Source: Pholis gunnellus
Taxonomy: Eukaryota > Chordata > Actinopteri > Perciformes > Pholidae
Direction of reading: 5' to 3'
Assembly (NCBI GenBank): GCA_910591455.2
Contig: OU342815.1
Location: forward strand, 22,738,519-22,802,518
DNA length: 64,000 nt
Part shown: positions 24,120 through 36,963 of the stretch, piece after piece
Position numbering within the stretch: position 1 is the first letter of the stretch
How the letters are laid out: every line of letters starts with the position of its first letter
Translations under genes and position numbers: made by a program
The notes under the pieces: model-generated
Told to the model about the DNA's origin: nothing
Databases searched by the model: none
Seen by the model: the letters and a program-made list of their open reading frames with translations, nothing else

Positions 24120-27100
24120 TGACGTGTTGTAAACTGTAACCGGGTAACAACTACATGAGGTCGGTTCAAGAGAGGAGACGGGGATGGAGGGAGAATTTCA
24201 AGAGAGTGTGATTACAACCAAAAGAGCAAAAGAAGCCACTGATGGAAAAGATACAGAAATACAGAAAGCGAGGCCGAAAAACTAAATCCTGGAAACCGTC
24301 CAAAACTCCACAAGTCAGTGCAGAGCTTTGGAGTTGTCAGATCATGTGTTCTCCTCCGTGAACATCCACCACCACACGCCAACCTAATCAACACACTGAT
24401 TGTCAGGCCTGGTGATTTCCTGTTGTCTCCCTCTGCTCGCCAACGACGTGTGGTTAAAAGATCATCTGGATTATATTTCTGTACTGGAAACCAGTGGTTG
24501 GCGTCCACCGTGGAGCTAAGAGGAAGTGCGGCTGCCATGTCTCCTTTCCCCCACAATCCCTCACCTCGGCTGGCAGCAGGACCGCGAAAGAAATACTCAG
24601 CAGCCAAATCAAATTGTTTACAGAATATTCAACCTTCATTTCTTTATGTAACACTTGACTTCTTTCTTTAAAAAGGTACAAAGACAATAAAAGTAGTCCA
24701 TGAAAATGAGATATAATCATTGTGGAGTCTGGTTTATGGCTTTATGCAGGTTACACCTACAGATCTACACTCGTTGTCTTTTTTATTCTTCACGGTTCAT
24801 TTTGTTTGTTCGTCCTCTGGTGTTTTGGAGAATAATGCAGCGAGCACCTCATGTTCACGCGAGGATAAACAAAGCTTTATTTCCTCTCCGTATTAGCTGA
24901 ACTGGGATTCTCACGGTGGGATTCATCCCTCCGTAGCAGAGTGAATGAGTTGGATTGATCTCCATCCTGTTCTGCATTATACGCCGACTGGTTAATTTGA
25001 CGCCTCTGCGCTGACAGAGAGAGAGAGATGATGCTCATAGACAGCGTTTATAACCAGGACGTCACAGCTTGTCTACAAATGTCAAAACACTGATGTTTTG
25101 ACCCAGTTAGTATGAATTATGGCTTCATTTGTCAGGCTGTGCCGTCCGAAGTCACGTTCAGGGACAGACGGTCACTTTTCGGTCACCTGACTGATTGCCT
25201 TGTATTATGAACTATTTATTTAGTATTAACAGATTGAAACTGCGGTGAGGAATATTTAAATTAGAAAGAATTGTTTGTATAAAAACTGACATATTAACAC
25301 GTGTTCTAATTTGCATAATACATGTATTCAGGTACAATATGCATCGTGTCATCATTCTCTCTCACTGTTTCTCTCAACACTCACCTAAAATGATTCACAC
25401 GCACCAAAAACACAGATATTAACACCAACCGCTACATCCACGACACATGTGGAGCAGACTTCTGACGCTCCGCCTGCGCTGCAGATGGAGGAGGCTGGAG
25501 AGAGAAAAACAAAGAGGGGAGAGACTCTCAGAACGACGGTACGAGAGAAGTTAGAGATGTGAGATATTTCAGCGGCGCTGCAGCGTCTTGACACTTTTGT
25601 GAGCTTCGCTATAAAAACATCAAACAAATTTAAAAAAACAGAGAAAGGGGAAGACGTGAGAAAAGATCTGGGATCACATCAGACGGGCTCCTAAACTCAG
25701 CCTGTAAAGCAGCATCATCACAAACAAATGACATTCATATATGCAGCTATGTAGCTATGAAGCTATGTAGCTTTGTTTTGAAGCACCTGGGCTTTCTTTT
25801 AGTGTTCAAAGGTTTTAAATTGGATGTTTCTTCAAAAGCCCACGGGCGGCGGTTAAAGGTTTTGGGAAACACTCATCTTTGCCGTCTTGAGATAAGGAGA
25901 TCAATATATTATTATATTAGTTTATAGCCGGAGTCAAGATGTGTCTAGCCCATCATGAGAGACAAATATCCAGCCTTGATCCGTCCAACAGCTCTAAAGC
26001 TCACTGATTAACATGTTGTTTGTTACATTTTGTCCACAAACAGCGATGTAAAAGTCTCCAAGTCTCTGCGTTAGAGCGAGGATGCCAAGTTTGGCACAGT
26101 GGTGACTATTACAGCAAAACCTGAGCTCAACATCTGTATCTGGCAACCTGCACAGCTGGAGACGCTGCACAAACATGCCGGGGACAAAGGATCATTTAGC
26201 TGTTTTTTTTCTACTTTGGACAATGCCAGATTAGCTGTTTTTCCCCCTCTTCCAATATGTATGCTAAACTTAATTTCAAAACGAAATTCTGGGTTAAATT
26301 AACAATTTCCCGCTCGTTACATGCAAAGTGTGTTTTCAGAACAGTTCGGTCTCCACAGGGATTGAACTATTTCCGATGGCTACATGCATACAGTGTCTTA
26401 GTGCGTCTCCAAAGGCGCCTGTATCATCTGTATCAGACCAAAGGCCTCTGACCAAGCCTCCGGATCTTATCGAGTATGGAATGAGAACAGGTCGAGTCGT
26501 GATGATCAGTTACCAGAAAGCAGCCACAGAGACCACGTCTGTAGACCTTTTTCCTGGCGGACATGTTGGCGTGTCGCTGCAGGAGAAGCACAGGTGTAAT
26601 TGATCAAATAATAACGAGTGCATTCCATTCAGGTGGTTTCCAGGGTATTGTTGCTCACTGGCAGAGCTCACTGGAAACTCACTTAATGGAACAGAGTGAC
26701 CTGCGCTTCTCCGTGAAAACAGATCTATAGACTTCTGATGCTGGCTGCCTCTCATCGAATCACAATCAGTCATCTGTTGTCCGTATCAGTTCTGCTAATG
26801 AAGGTTTTCCAAACACTTCCACTTGGGGGCAGTGCCACGGTTTGATGGCCGTGGGGTTTTCTTGCTTCACACTGCTGGAGCAGTAAAATGTGGAACTTGT
26901 ATGACGGCTACATCTGTAGTTAAAACAGCATGAAAGCCTCGATACTCCCCCCCCGAAGCCTCCAATGCTGGACGGGCTCCCAGCGAGGAAGAACCCCGTA
27001 GAGTCAGCTCCGTATCTCAGACAACAACTGGCCCACAGGCAGCGCTCGGCCCTTTGTCTGGCTCCTATGTGGCATACATGTGGTTGAATACCTTTCAAAG

Positions 27101-28010
27101 CTTTGAATACACTTCTAAACTCTGTCCAACAGAACACAACAGTAAAAGAAGCATACATATGATAGAAAATGAAGATCCAACTTTAGGGTGCTGTTCGCTT
27201 TCTGTTTCTTTTTGGTTAAACATCCGCTTTACACCTCTTGCACGTCTAATAATCCAGACTGTCACAATTATATTATTATAAGAAAGTTCAATGAGATCTT
27301 TAGCCTCTCAACATATAGCAAAAACCTTTTAGATCTTTCTCTCTCTCTTCTTACACACACATATGTGCATACATTTCCCGTATTGTTTGATGAGACATCA
27401 AGATAGAGATGAGAGGAGGGGGAAGAGTCAAGAGGTCGAGGACATGAGTACATCTCCTCTCAAGAGACGCTCAATCAAAGCCGCTTCCCTTCCGCCCATA
27501 AATACCAACTCAATGAATAATATCCATCACGCCACAACACGGGCATCAAGTCAAACTCACAGATCTGCTCAACACATGAGACTCAAGAGCATCTCTTGAA
27601 GGAAAGCTCAAAGACCCGGACAATATGTATCGTACAACTGTACACTGTTACAGAGCCGAATGTTTGACTGAGTCAAGGTGGCCTGATGGTTAAGCTGCAG
27701 CTCTAAATGTCCATCAAATCATCTGTCTTGATAAAGTAAAAGATGGGATGTGACATTCATTCAACAATACGTTTACAACAGTTGTGATATAAACCTATAT
27801 CAAAAAAAGCCCAGTCACCAAGAACAATGTGTTGGCATTGTAGGTTTCTGTAAACCTCGAATAAGTTGAATGTTTATGCTCAGTAAGAGTGATGTGAGGG
27901 AAGGTGGATGGGTCAAAAAAACACAGGACTTTCACCCAGAAGACCGCCGTTTGTGTCTCGCATGAAACCAAAAGTGAACGTTGACTTGACGACTGTCATT
28001 TTTTCACGGT
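24120..28010. other. Non-coding stretch, no gene seen
   Basis: Open frames of up to 131 codons occur at 24.2-24.7 and 26.8-27.2 kb on opposite strands. None shows a domain, codon bias or splice context I can support. Confidence 0.5.
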
Positions 28011-28014
28011 AGTC

Positions 28015-28390
28015 ATGTTGTTATGTTTTATATGTTTAGCTGTTATGTGTCGTTATTACGGTTGTTACAGTTGTTACGTTGCGCTGTTAAATTGTTGCGT
28101 TATATTGTTAGGTTACATTGTTACATTACGTTGTTACGTAACATCACGTTATGTTTTTACGATACGTTACGTTACGTTTTTACGTTACATTGTTACATAA
28201 AGTTGTTATAATTTTGACATAAATTGTGATCTTCTTTCTTACCCTAACCAAGTAGTTTTGTTGCCTAAACCTCGGCAATCGTTTCACAACGTGAACCTCG
28301 AGGCATTTTGCGTTTTTGCAACTGTGATCCGAGGCTGATATGAAATAAACCCAAAGCATTTTGTGGTTTGCAGAAACATATAATGGCAAC
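28015..28390 (+). repeat. GTTAC-array composite repeat, copy 1
   Basis: A degenerate array of GTTACATT/GTTACGTT units (about 28030-28205) is followed by a unique tail with 'AAGTAGTTTTGTTGCC', 'CATTTTGTGGTTTGCAGAAA' and 'AATGGCAACATT'. The same array-plus-tail order occurs at 61,395-61,860, so array and tail move or duplicate as one unit. Confidence 0.75.
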
Positions 28391-28394
28391 ATTT

Positions 28395-30160
28395 CTCCTG
28401 GTGACGGGGTTGGGTTTTCTGACTATGTGGAGGCAGTGGAACAAACTGTAAATACAACACTCACGTATGATCCCCTGATAAAGTTATTATGTCAAACATC
28501 CAGCGAACACGGGACATTTGAGTAGAAGTCAAATATTCCACTTTGTTTGGATCTCAATCAACTCTGGAGGGAAATATCTGCCTCTTAGCATCGAAATGCT
28601 CCACTATGTTCACCTGCTCGCTGCTGACTGTGTCAGATGTTGAGTGCTGGACAGAAAAACAGCTAAAAACAGCTGAAACCAGCGCGAGCCAGAACAGTAA
28701 AGTTGAGGGCTGTAAAACTACAGACGTGAGCTGAAAGGTACTAGAACCGTACGTTGACCCCTTCAACATCATTCGGTCATTTTATTCATTGTAAGTATAA
28801 AAATATTGATTCCCGCAGCTTTAAAAAAGCTTTCTGACACTACAGGCATCAAAGATTTAGTGATGTAACTGATTCAAAAGCGATCACGTCATAAATCATT
28901 TCAGAGGATTTCAGTGATAATATCAGAATAAATCCATCATCACCTGTTTCATGTGAACAAAAACATGATTCAGACTTAAACGTTGTAATAATTCAACTTT
29001 AATCCTTAAGAGAAGAGACGACAGGTGAAAATAATTGATAAAAAATGTTACTTTTAGATATCCCAAGTTGAATATTTACATGAGGACAATTATTTTTTGT
29101 GTAGCAAAACTTCATAAAATGTGTTTAAATATGCAGAAGAGGCAGTGTCTTATTAAATGTGCTAATATTCATACATTTCCACAACAGAAATTTGAACATT
29201 GGAGGAAGCCAGGTTCTAATTCTTGTTTTGTTTTGTTGACATATTAGAGTCAAAAATACAATTTTAGATATCTTTTAGTGTCACTCTATAAATCAGAAAA
29301 TGCTGTCTAAAACCATAAAAGAATTCTCCATGTTGTTATTAATAAATGTATAAATGAGTGTGTGAGTGATGTGTGAACCTTCAGCACATAGAGAGGAATG
29401 AACGTGTAAAGTTTGGTATTTTTTGTATTATAAGTTTTCTGAAAATGTTTGATTTAAATATGTAAATGAGGCATTATCTGATGATAACATTTGATGAATT
29501 TTGGATAAATCTACAGACACAAACAGACAAAGTAGTTGAACATCTCAAAGTTGAACAGTGCATTGAGCACCAGGACTGCTGGAGCAGGTTAGCGGTTCAG
29601 AGCTGAGCTCAGAGGAACATTGGAGCCAGATCGGTGCCGCACATTCTGCTTAGATTTCTGTGTTTGTGGCGAAATAAAAAGGGTTAACCAAAATACCGGG
29701 TCAGGTTCGGATGATTGGCTCGTTGACGAGGGCATTGATTAGACCTTTTCCTGCGGTGAAGTAGTGATGATTTGTGAATTTTGCTTTAAGCGGCAGTGTA
29801 AGGAGTTCTTGTGGTTACAGAGCGGCAACTGGCCAATCGTTCTGCAAACTGTTGACTTGGTGGGAAAAGAAACCAAAGAAATATGAAATCCTGTAGTGTG
29901 GCAGAAAGATGATGTTTTTCTCTATGATTATTGGATATTTTTATCTTACACAACAGACGGTCTCTTGAGATCAAAATGCCTATTGCAGGTCAGGATGGTC
30001 TCATCCAGCTCTCGTAGCTATAACTACGAAAAGTAATGCGTTGTAATTCGTAGATATCCCACAAATTATTTTCATGTAATCATGAGATGAGGAAGTATAA
30101 AGACTGCAGACTGCTGTGTGTTTCCCGTGTGAAACGAAAAACCAACGTTGATTTATTTGT
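28395..30160. other. Non-coding stretch, no gene seen
   Basis: No repeat family or exon was recognised beyond short AT-rich segments. Confidence 0.5.
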
Positions 30161-30164
30161 CACG

Positions 30165-30790
30165 TAACTCACGTGTTTCCGGTGAAGACGGAAGATTATT
30201 TTGAAAAGACTGCATGCATGTCAAGAGAGGAAATTGACCAGGCGGCAACCTCTGGTTCCGCCGAGTGAAGCCAATGCAGAGCCTATAGTGACCACCAGGG
30301 GGCGACTCCTCTGGTTGTATAGAAGTCTATGAGAACATGACTCTACTTCTCTCTTGATTTATTACCTCAGTAAACATTGTAAACATGAGTTTATGGTCTC
30401 AATCTCTAGTTTCAAGTCTTCTTCAATACAGCATGATGTTCATTTAGTAAACGATGGTCCAAACAGACCATAAAGCAGGGGATGCTTTAGGGGCGGGGCT
30501 ACACTGTGATTGACAGGTCTCTACCAGAGACGTATACGGCGTCTCTACGTCAATCCTCCTCAGTCCAGATATGATCACTTCCTGTTCACTGGTTGCGGAA
30601 TAAAACAACAACATGACAACGGCTGTAATCCAAGATGGCGACGGCGAAATCGCTGAACTCGAAGCAGTCCAAAAACCGATGATGTCACAATGACTACGTC
30701 CACTTCTTATATACAATCTATAAAATAGAAATTGCACGTTGTTGTTGGACTTTTGTAGGAAAACCAAAAATGGTATCCTATGATCATGAG
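30165..30790 (+). repeat. Dispersed repeat B interrupted by element A
   Basis: Repeat B sequence (30165-30236) resumes at about 30728 ('GAAATTGCACG', then 'TGGACTTTTGTAGG'). The interruption is exactly the complete element A copy, which shows that A inserted into an older B copy. Confidence 0.6.
30237..30727 (+). repeat. Element A, apparently complete copy (~491 bp)
   Basis: The most complete copy. The CTCF-like core is at 30292-30306 near the left end, followed by the conserved middle, 'GGGGCGGGGCTACA', 'CCAAGATGGCGACGG' and 'CTTCTTATATACAATCTA' with an A-rich end. GAAATTG flanks it on both sides (30230-30236 and 30728-30734), consistent with a target-site duplication. No coding capacity, so a non-autonomous element. 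SINE or MITE is unresolved. Confidence 0.75.
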
Positions 30791-32233
30791 GAAGTGTTGC
30801 GCAGGTGAATCCTGGAAGGTCGCTGAGCATGTGGGACTGTGTATGAATTGTGCAACTACAGTCTTCCCCTCCACTACATCCACCTTGCTCCTGTGCATCT
30901 CTTAATAATTGCCGGCAGAGGATGGAGGATTGTGTGCGGGGAGGAAGGGATTCCCAAAGAGATCTTTAGGAAGCCACAGGACTTAAACAGCCTGTCTGAG
31001 GATTACTGCAGGATCTCCTCAGAGCCGGGCTGACAAGAGAAATACGGCCTCCAACACATCCATGCTTCTTTTATCAGCATGTAAGACGGGCATGTGGGGG
31101 ACTTTTCTTTTCCAATTTTTTGGGGATGAAGGGAAGGGGAGGTGAGGAGAGGAAAGGCGGAGGGCTGTTCCATCAGGGATGCGGAGCGGAGGACTTCTGC
31201 CAGCGGAGCGGAGCTTTGAAAGTGAAACGTAAGAATGGCAGATCACAGAGGCCAAAAGAAAAATGATATTCTCCTCGTTACGACTCCCCCGGCCGGGGCC
31301 TTTGTTGTGGGGGCTTCTGCTTTTAACTGGAAACAGGTCCAGGCGCCTCCTGTGTTTCGGCAGTGTCCCGCACACACACACACACACACACACACGTGTA
31401 CATGTGCTCGGGTGAACAGTACATTTTTTTAGCTCTCCATCATCCCTCCATCCCCTAAAGCCTGGTGACAGCTTGTTAAACCCCCCGATGCCACGTGCAA
31501 AGCCTCGCTCTCCGCGGGATCTTTGTCCTCACCTTGTCAGTGAGGACGCCGGGTTGGCCAGGTGGGGGGGCGTCCCACTGCAGACGGGGCAGGTGGGAAA
31601 GCAAAGGCCACGTTGCAGGTATAGGATGAGGGAAGGAGAGGAACCTACCAACACATCCCTCCTGTGCACATAAATCTGTCAACGGCATCTTGTTCTCGCC
31701 TCGCTATCTGCACCTGAAACGTGTTTCACAACCTCAATGAAATGTTTCTTTTTGAGATTTTGCGATCAGATATTTGTCCTTTATTTTTAAACTAAATGTG
31801 ACATCGCCCACTATTATGCATCTAACTATTGTGTCCTTTATATGGACTGATAAAGAAGATTAAGATCAAAAGAGTAAACTTAGAACTTCATTCTCTCGTT
31901 GTCGCTGTTGGAGCTGCTGGTTCCTCATTAACGAGACATTTAGTCCTCTAATGAAACTTAAAATGTTACTTTATCCCATTATGCAGATGAGGTGAGACGA
32001 CCTCGCTTCACTGGAGCACATTTTTCACCTGTTACATCAGATCACATTCACACGATGAGACCTGCAGAAAGCTGTTCTACGTTAGAAATAGATTTGTCTT
32101 TTTTCTTCTGTAAAGTCAAACTGCAGCTGTCTGTATTTGGATTAAATGACTTTCTTTTAACTGGAGCGTTTAAATGAAACACCCCAGAGCCAAGTACAGC
32201 ACAACATCTCACTTCATCCTCCGAGGGTATACC

Positions 32234-32268
<35 letters not shown>
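32234..32268. repeat. (CA)17 microsatellite
   Basis: Uninterrupted CA tract. Confidence 0.95.
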
Positions 32269-32270
<2 letters not shown>

Positions 32271-32579
32271 ATGCTTTCCATTAGCTATCTGATATGGCTT
32301 ATTTTTCTGGATTAAATGCTTTGTTGAATCAAACAGAAAATGTGTAAAACTGATGTGGCGCCACTGTTCATTTGGTAAATACGCTTTCTGTGCCCGGCGG
32401 CCCTGGTTCCATTTTTTTGGGGGGGGGGGGCAGACCAGCGGGCGTCAGTGCCAAAGCCTTCGGCGAGGTGGGCGTAGCTTTAGCATGTGAGCACCCATCT
32501 TTTTGGGATTAAAGAAAGGGACGTGATTGACAACTCTTAGTGATGGCCGGTGGGGAGATTCAGGGACCTCATTTTGATT

Positions 32580-32583
<4 letters not shown>

Positions 32584-32611
<28 letters not shown>
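32584..32611. repeat. (CA)14 microsatellite
   Basis: Uninterrupted CA tract. Confidence 0.95.
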
Positions 32612-34655
32612 GGCATGCATGCTTATGCGCAGAAGAAAAGAAAAAATGCGTGCACATGCATACCCTTCCCGAGCCAACTGGTGCTGAGAAAAGACCACAA
32701 TTTGTCCAGATTTCATCAGAGCAGGAAGAGTTTAGCATATTGTCTGTAATGCATAACAAATCCTTCGCCCGCTCTGCCAAACCCTGCAATCAAAGGCCCA
32801 GATCTTCTTGCTGTAAAACCCAGTTATTTGGGGATGACGGGTCTTTGGTTTGTACATACAAGAGCCCCAGTAAAACATATTTAACCTTTCACTTCTTAAA
32901 TGCCAACTTGAAAGTCTGCTATTGTTGTCTCTCGCTGGTTTTCTTATTGGCAGTGACTCAGTCAGTCAGTGAAGTGATTCCCGCGCCTCTCGCCTCCATG
33001 TTGTTCCACATCTGCTGCATATCATTAAATGGTGAAATCCAGTAAAACAAATATATTTATTCCCTCCCTCAGGCTCTGAGAGCTAAATATACTTCTCCAG
33101 TTGTGTGTTGGGATCGATGGGACTCTGAGAAACGGTTCTTTATGTGCAGCTGTCACAAATCGGGTGTCTGATTCCCGTCAGCGGAGTCCGTCCTGTGACG
33201 GATTAGTGCTGCTCAGCAGATGGACCAACGAGGAGTTTACTTCAAGAGACACAATAGATCTTAACTATTATTGCTCATTTTAAAGGAGCAACTATCCTTT
33301 TTCTGTAAAGGATAGTTTGGATGTTATATTTAGAATGGTTTTATTTGACCTCTTTACCTTAATGTCAGGCAAAACCAGTCATTTTAGAATTAGAAGAATT
33401 AGAAGTCAGAACACGGGAGTTGCTCGTCTCCTAATGTGTGACTTTGGTGAACCCGAACTAACAACAACACAAACGAACCAACAATGGAGGCAGCAGCAGA
33501 CTCCTGCTCTCTGTGAGGTTAAATGGAGTCTGGTGTCTTTGGTGAGATCAGCGATGGAAATAACGCCTTCAGTTCCCCGTCTGACAGGTCTGTCTGACAG
33601 CAAGCTAAAGAGTTGAAAATATAACGTTCACTTAACTGATAGAGATTCTTTTAGGAGTCTAAAATACGTCCTCAGCAGAACATCACTTTGCTCCGTCTAC
33701 TGCAGTAGAACACTGACGGTGGAGAAGAACCTCACACGACCACACTGCAGAACGTCCAACCTGCAGCTGCCTTCCTGACTCGCTCTACATATTCTGATGC
33801 AGAGAGTGAGACATGATGTTGTGGTTGAAATAGTTTTCACTCATTCACTCGAATGGGTCTCCTCAATGAGGCATGTCCCTCCTCATCTCTTTGCTAACGG
33901 AGAGGACACGTTGTTCATCTTTCCTCTGAATTCACTCAGCGTTGCGTATTTCGTTAACAGATTATTCTAAATAGTTTCACATCTGCAGCGTTTATTTGTT
34001 TTGTTGCTTTACAGCAACAGATAATGAGTTTCAGCGTTACGACATGTTTTAATAGATGTGTGTGGCATTCTGCTGGAACTAACACTCATAATAATACTAA
34101 TAATATAAACAATTAGTATTAAATACAAATAATCTACAACTAAAACCACAAACTTGGGTTTACTCGACTCGTCAAAAATGATCATTTAGCACAAAAGCAC
34201 TAGATTTTGGTTTAAAGATTCTTCACCGACTGCCCATTTTAACGTGTTTTTGTGTGTTTGTTTCAGTGCTTCAAAGCGTTTTAGTGTCCCACTAGTTTAA
34301 AAATGCATTCGTGCTTCGTCTTCCAAAGCAGCTTTTATATCTCAACGTTATTCCGTCTTGGATTTAAAGCAAACCCAGTGCTGCAAAACCTCTGAAACAA
34401 ACCAGACACACCTGACAGTTCCCTGACCTTTGCTTGAGATTAGGACGACTGTGTTCTCCGAGGTAACAGGTATAAATATAAGACTTCATGTATCGGCCAG
34501 AACAACCCACTAACCCAACAAGTCTGCAGGGAATATCTGTGTGCATGTTGCTTTGGGGGTTGCCCGTCTCTATTCAACACCATCCAAGAGAAGACGTGGA
34601 GGTCAGAGACTCCACTCAGCTGTAGAGAAGAACCATATACACATATATATATAAG

Positions 34656-34657
<2 letters not shown>

Positions 34658-34698
<41 letters not shown>
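34658..34698. repeat. (AT)20 microsatellite
   Basis: Uninterrupted self-complementary AT tract, cruciform-prone, preceded by a shorter AT block at 34639-34652. Confidence 0.95.
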
Positions 34699-34701
<3 letters not shown>

Positions 34702-35544
34702 GCCTCTTCCTCCCCTTGAGAGCGGAACAAGAAAGAAAGCGGCAGGAATGAGTTAGGAGTTTGATTCTAATAGGTCGGGTTATTACGCTGTGATTTGCAT
34801 AATCTATACGAAGGGAACGGAGCGAGCTGATTAGAGAAAAATGTCACAGTGGATTCACATTTCAGCAGCAACTGATTGGACGTGAAGCTTTTCCAAATGA
34901 ACCCTCGAGGACACACGAAGAGTCTTCGGATGACGACGGGGGGGAAAGAAGAGAAGAAAGCTGGAGAGTATTGTTATCCCATTCTTATTTCATGGAGGCA
35001 TTAAATCAAAGCTCGCCATGATCACAAAGAATCATTCCAGAGTATTTATTACATTTTGTGAAGTAGAAGAGCAGCACACCATGAGTTTTATGTGTCTTTT
35101 TTTTATTATCGTGAAGTCTTTGTGTCCCCAAGTGCAGTTCAAGTATTCGCCCCATAAAGAGTTCAGGCATGAGGACATAAAGTTATGAGCCCAGTCGAGC
35201 CTTTGGCCCCCCAAAAACTTCAAACGCTTTATTTTTATTTTTATTATGGAACGTTATTTCCTCGAGGAGAAAAATAAGTGATTATTTCTTTTGTGCTGAA
35301 AGACAAAATGACAACAGCAGACACGCTAACGGTCTCTGAGACTTTTCCTCTTCTGGGCCCACACGATGCAAACATTTCACGTCTAATCCGTCACTCAGAG
35401 ACAGCAGGAAGTCTGTACAGGCGAGGAAACATGCAACGTCAGCAGTTTGGTTGTTGGGGAGGAAACACGATGCTCTACATCTCAGATAAGCCAGCCTGCT
35501 CACAGGAATAACGTGTGAATGACGCCACTATTTGTAACCTAACT

Positions 35545-35650
35545 AAGTATTTCACCATCTTTTCGTGAACCTAACAAAGTATTTTGAATGTAACGAATGT
35601 AAATTGACACGTGTTGCCGGCTTTAGTTGGAAAACGATTGGGAAGATATT
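35545..35650 (+). repeat. Dispersed repeat B, partial copy
   Basis: 'CCTAACAAAGTATTTTGAATG', 'AAATTGACACGTGTTG' and following bases match the 5.5-kb copy. Confidence 0.45.
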
Positions 35651-35928
35651 ATTCAAACCGTTGTATGAGGACACACTATCGTGGTACGTTGTCTACATAC
35701 ATACAGTTGCTTCACAACATTAACTCTCGTTAACAAATCTCTTCTTTTGCAAATTTTTGAAATTTTTGATTTTGAAAAATCCAGATATGAAATATCACGT
35801 TGAAGCCATTTAACTTTTGATATGTTTGCTGGATTTGTTGCCTTTAAAAACTCAAGTTTGCAATTTCTTTTACAACTTAACGAGGACTGATGGAGACACT
35901 TGATCAGAGAAATGTTTTTCCAGGAGGT

Positions 35929-35976
35929 GAAGAAGAAGAAGAAGAAGAAGAAGAAGAAGAAGAAGAAGAAGAAGAA
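35929..35976. repeat. (GAA)16 microsatellite
   Basis: Pure GAA tract, a sequence class able to form triplex DNA and to expand. It gives a spurious poly-Glu frame on the + strand and poly-Phe on the - strand. Confidence 0.95.
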
Positions 35977-36369
35977 GAGGAAGTTTCCCTCAAACAAGAC
36001 CGTGAAGAAGTGGAAGACAACCAGCTGTCTATGAATATCACTCACTCTCCCACAGGCCACGTCTGTATGTTCTGATGCAGCGTTCAGATCACTAATAGAT
36101 GACACTCCAGATATCACTGCGTGTTAATAGGAGACGACAGTAAACTGTAACAACACAAAGAACCGCCAACTGTCTTGACTTTCCGCCGCCTGTCGCTGCA
36201 GATTTACAAACTAGACGTCGAGTCTGTCAAACTGTGCTCCTCTTTAAACTACAGCCTCTGATGACATGCAGAAGCTCCAGAATCTCCCCGATGCTGGTGG
36301 AGCACGTTATGGGTTGATGAGTAAACAACCTGAAAGCTAACCCGTCCTCCACCCATCACCATGGTTACA

Positions 36370-36615
36370 TATAACTAACCTGGAGTCTGAGCTGAAGGAG
36401 TTCCTGGTGAACCTGCATGATTTGTAACTCTATAGAAACAGACCATCTTCTCTCTGATGGTCTCTTTACTGATGGAGGTCTGATAGAGGATCAGGACTAC
36501 ACTGAGACTGGTTCATATAGAGGATCAGGACTACACTGAGACTGGTTCATATAGAGGATCAGGACTACCCTGAGACTGGTTCAGGACCAGTTAAAAGTCC
36601 CTCACAGTGACTTTA
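36370..36615 (+). repeat. Segment related to 7.2 kb, with a 3-unit tandem
   Basis: ELKEFLVNLHD followed by L and a stop, then three tandem units of 'ATAGAGGATCAGGACTAC' plus 'TGAGACTGGTTC' (about 36484-36583). The 7.2-kb relative has a single unit in the opposite orientation. Confidence 0.55.
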
Positions 36616-36919
36616 TGTCAGGCTTTGAGTTTCCGTTTGGTTAAACACTTAGTAAACCTGTTATAAAAGTGGAGTGAGCGTTAAACGACTCGCTCTTCAA
36701 CGAGCCGTTTCACTTCCTGTTTCCTGTCACGTCCAACTAACCCTCTCCTGCACAAACGCTGACTCGAATTCTGACTCGTGCATTTGAACACATCAGGTTC
36801 CTTTTACAGTAACTTCACAGGACAGGGCTCCAAAATAATCTCTGGACACATGAATAAAGAGAACACTTTCACCACAAAAAAAAAGCAGAACTTTGACGGA
36901 CTAGAAAAAAAAGGAGCAG

Positions 36920-36963
36920 CGAGGAGGAGGAGGAGGAGGAGGAGGAAGAGGAGGAGGAGGAGA
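36920..36963. repeat. (GGA)n trinucleotide tract
   Basis: About 14 GGA units with one GAA variant. Confidence 0.9.

Larger units (their letters stand above)
30795..36365. other. Non-coding stretch, several microsatellites
   Basis: Contains CA tracts at 31373-31394, 32234-32268 and 32584-32611, an AT array at 34658-34698 and a GAA array at 35929-35976. The parts near 32400-32560 and 34730-34960 are non-repetitive and could be conserved non-coding elements. No exon was supported. Confidence 0.5.
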
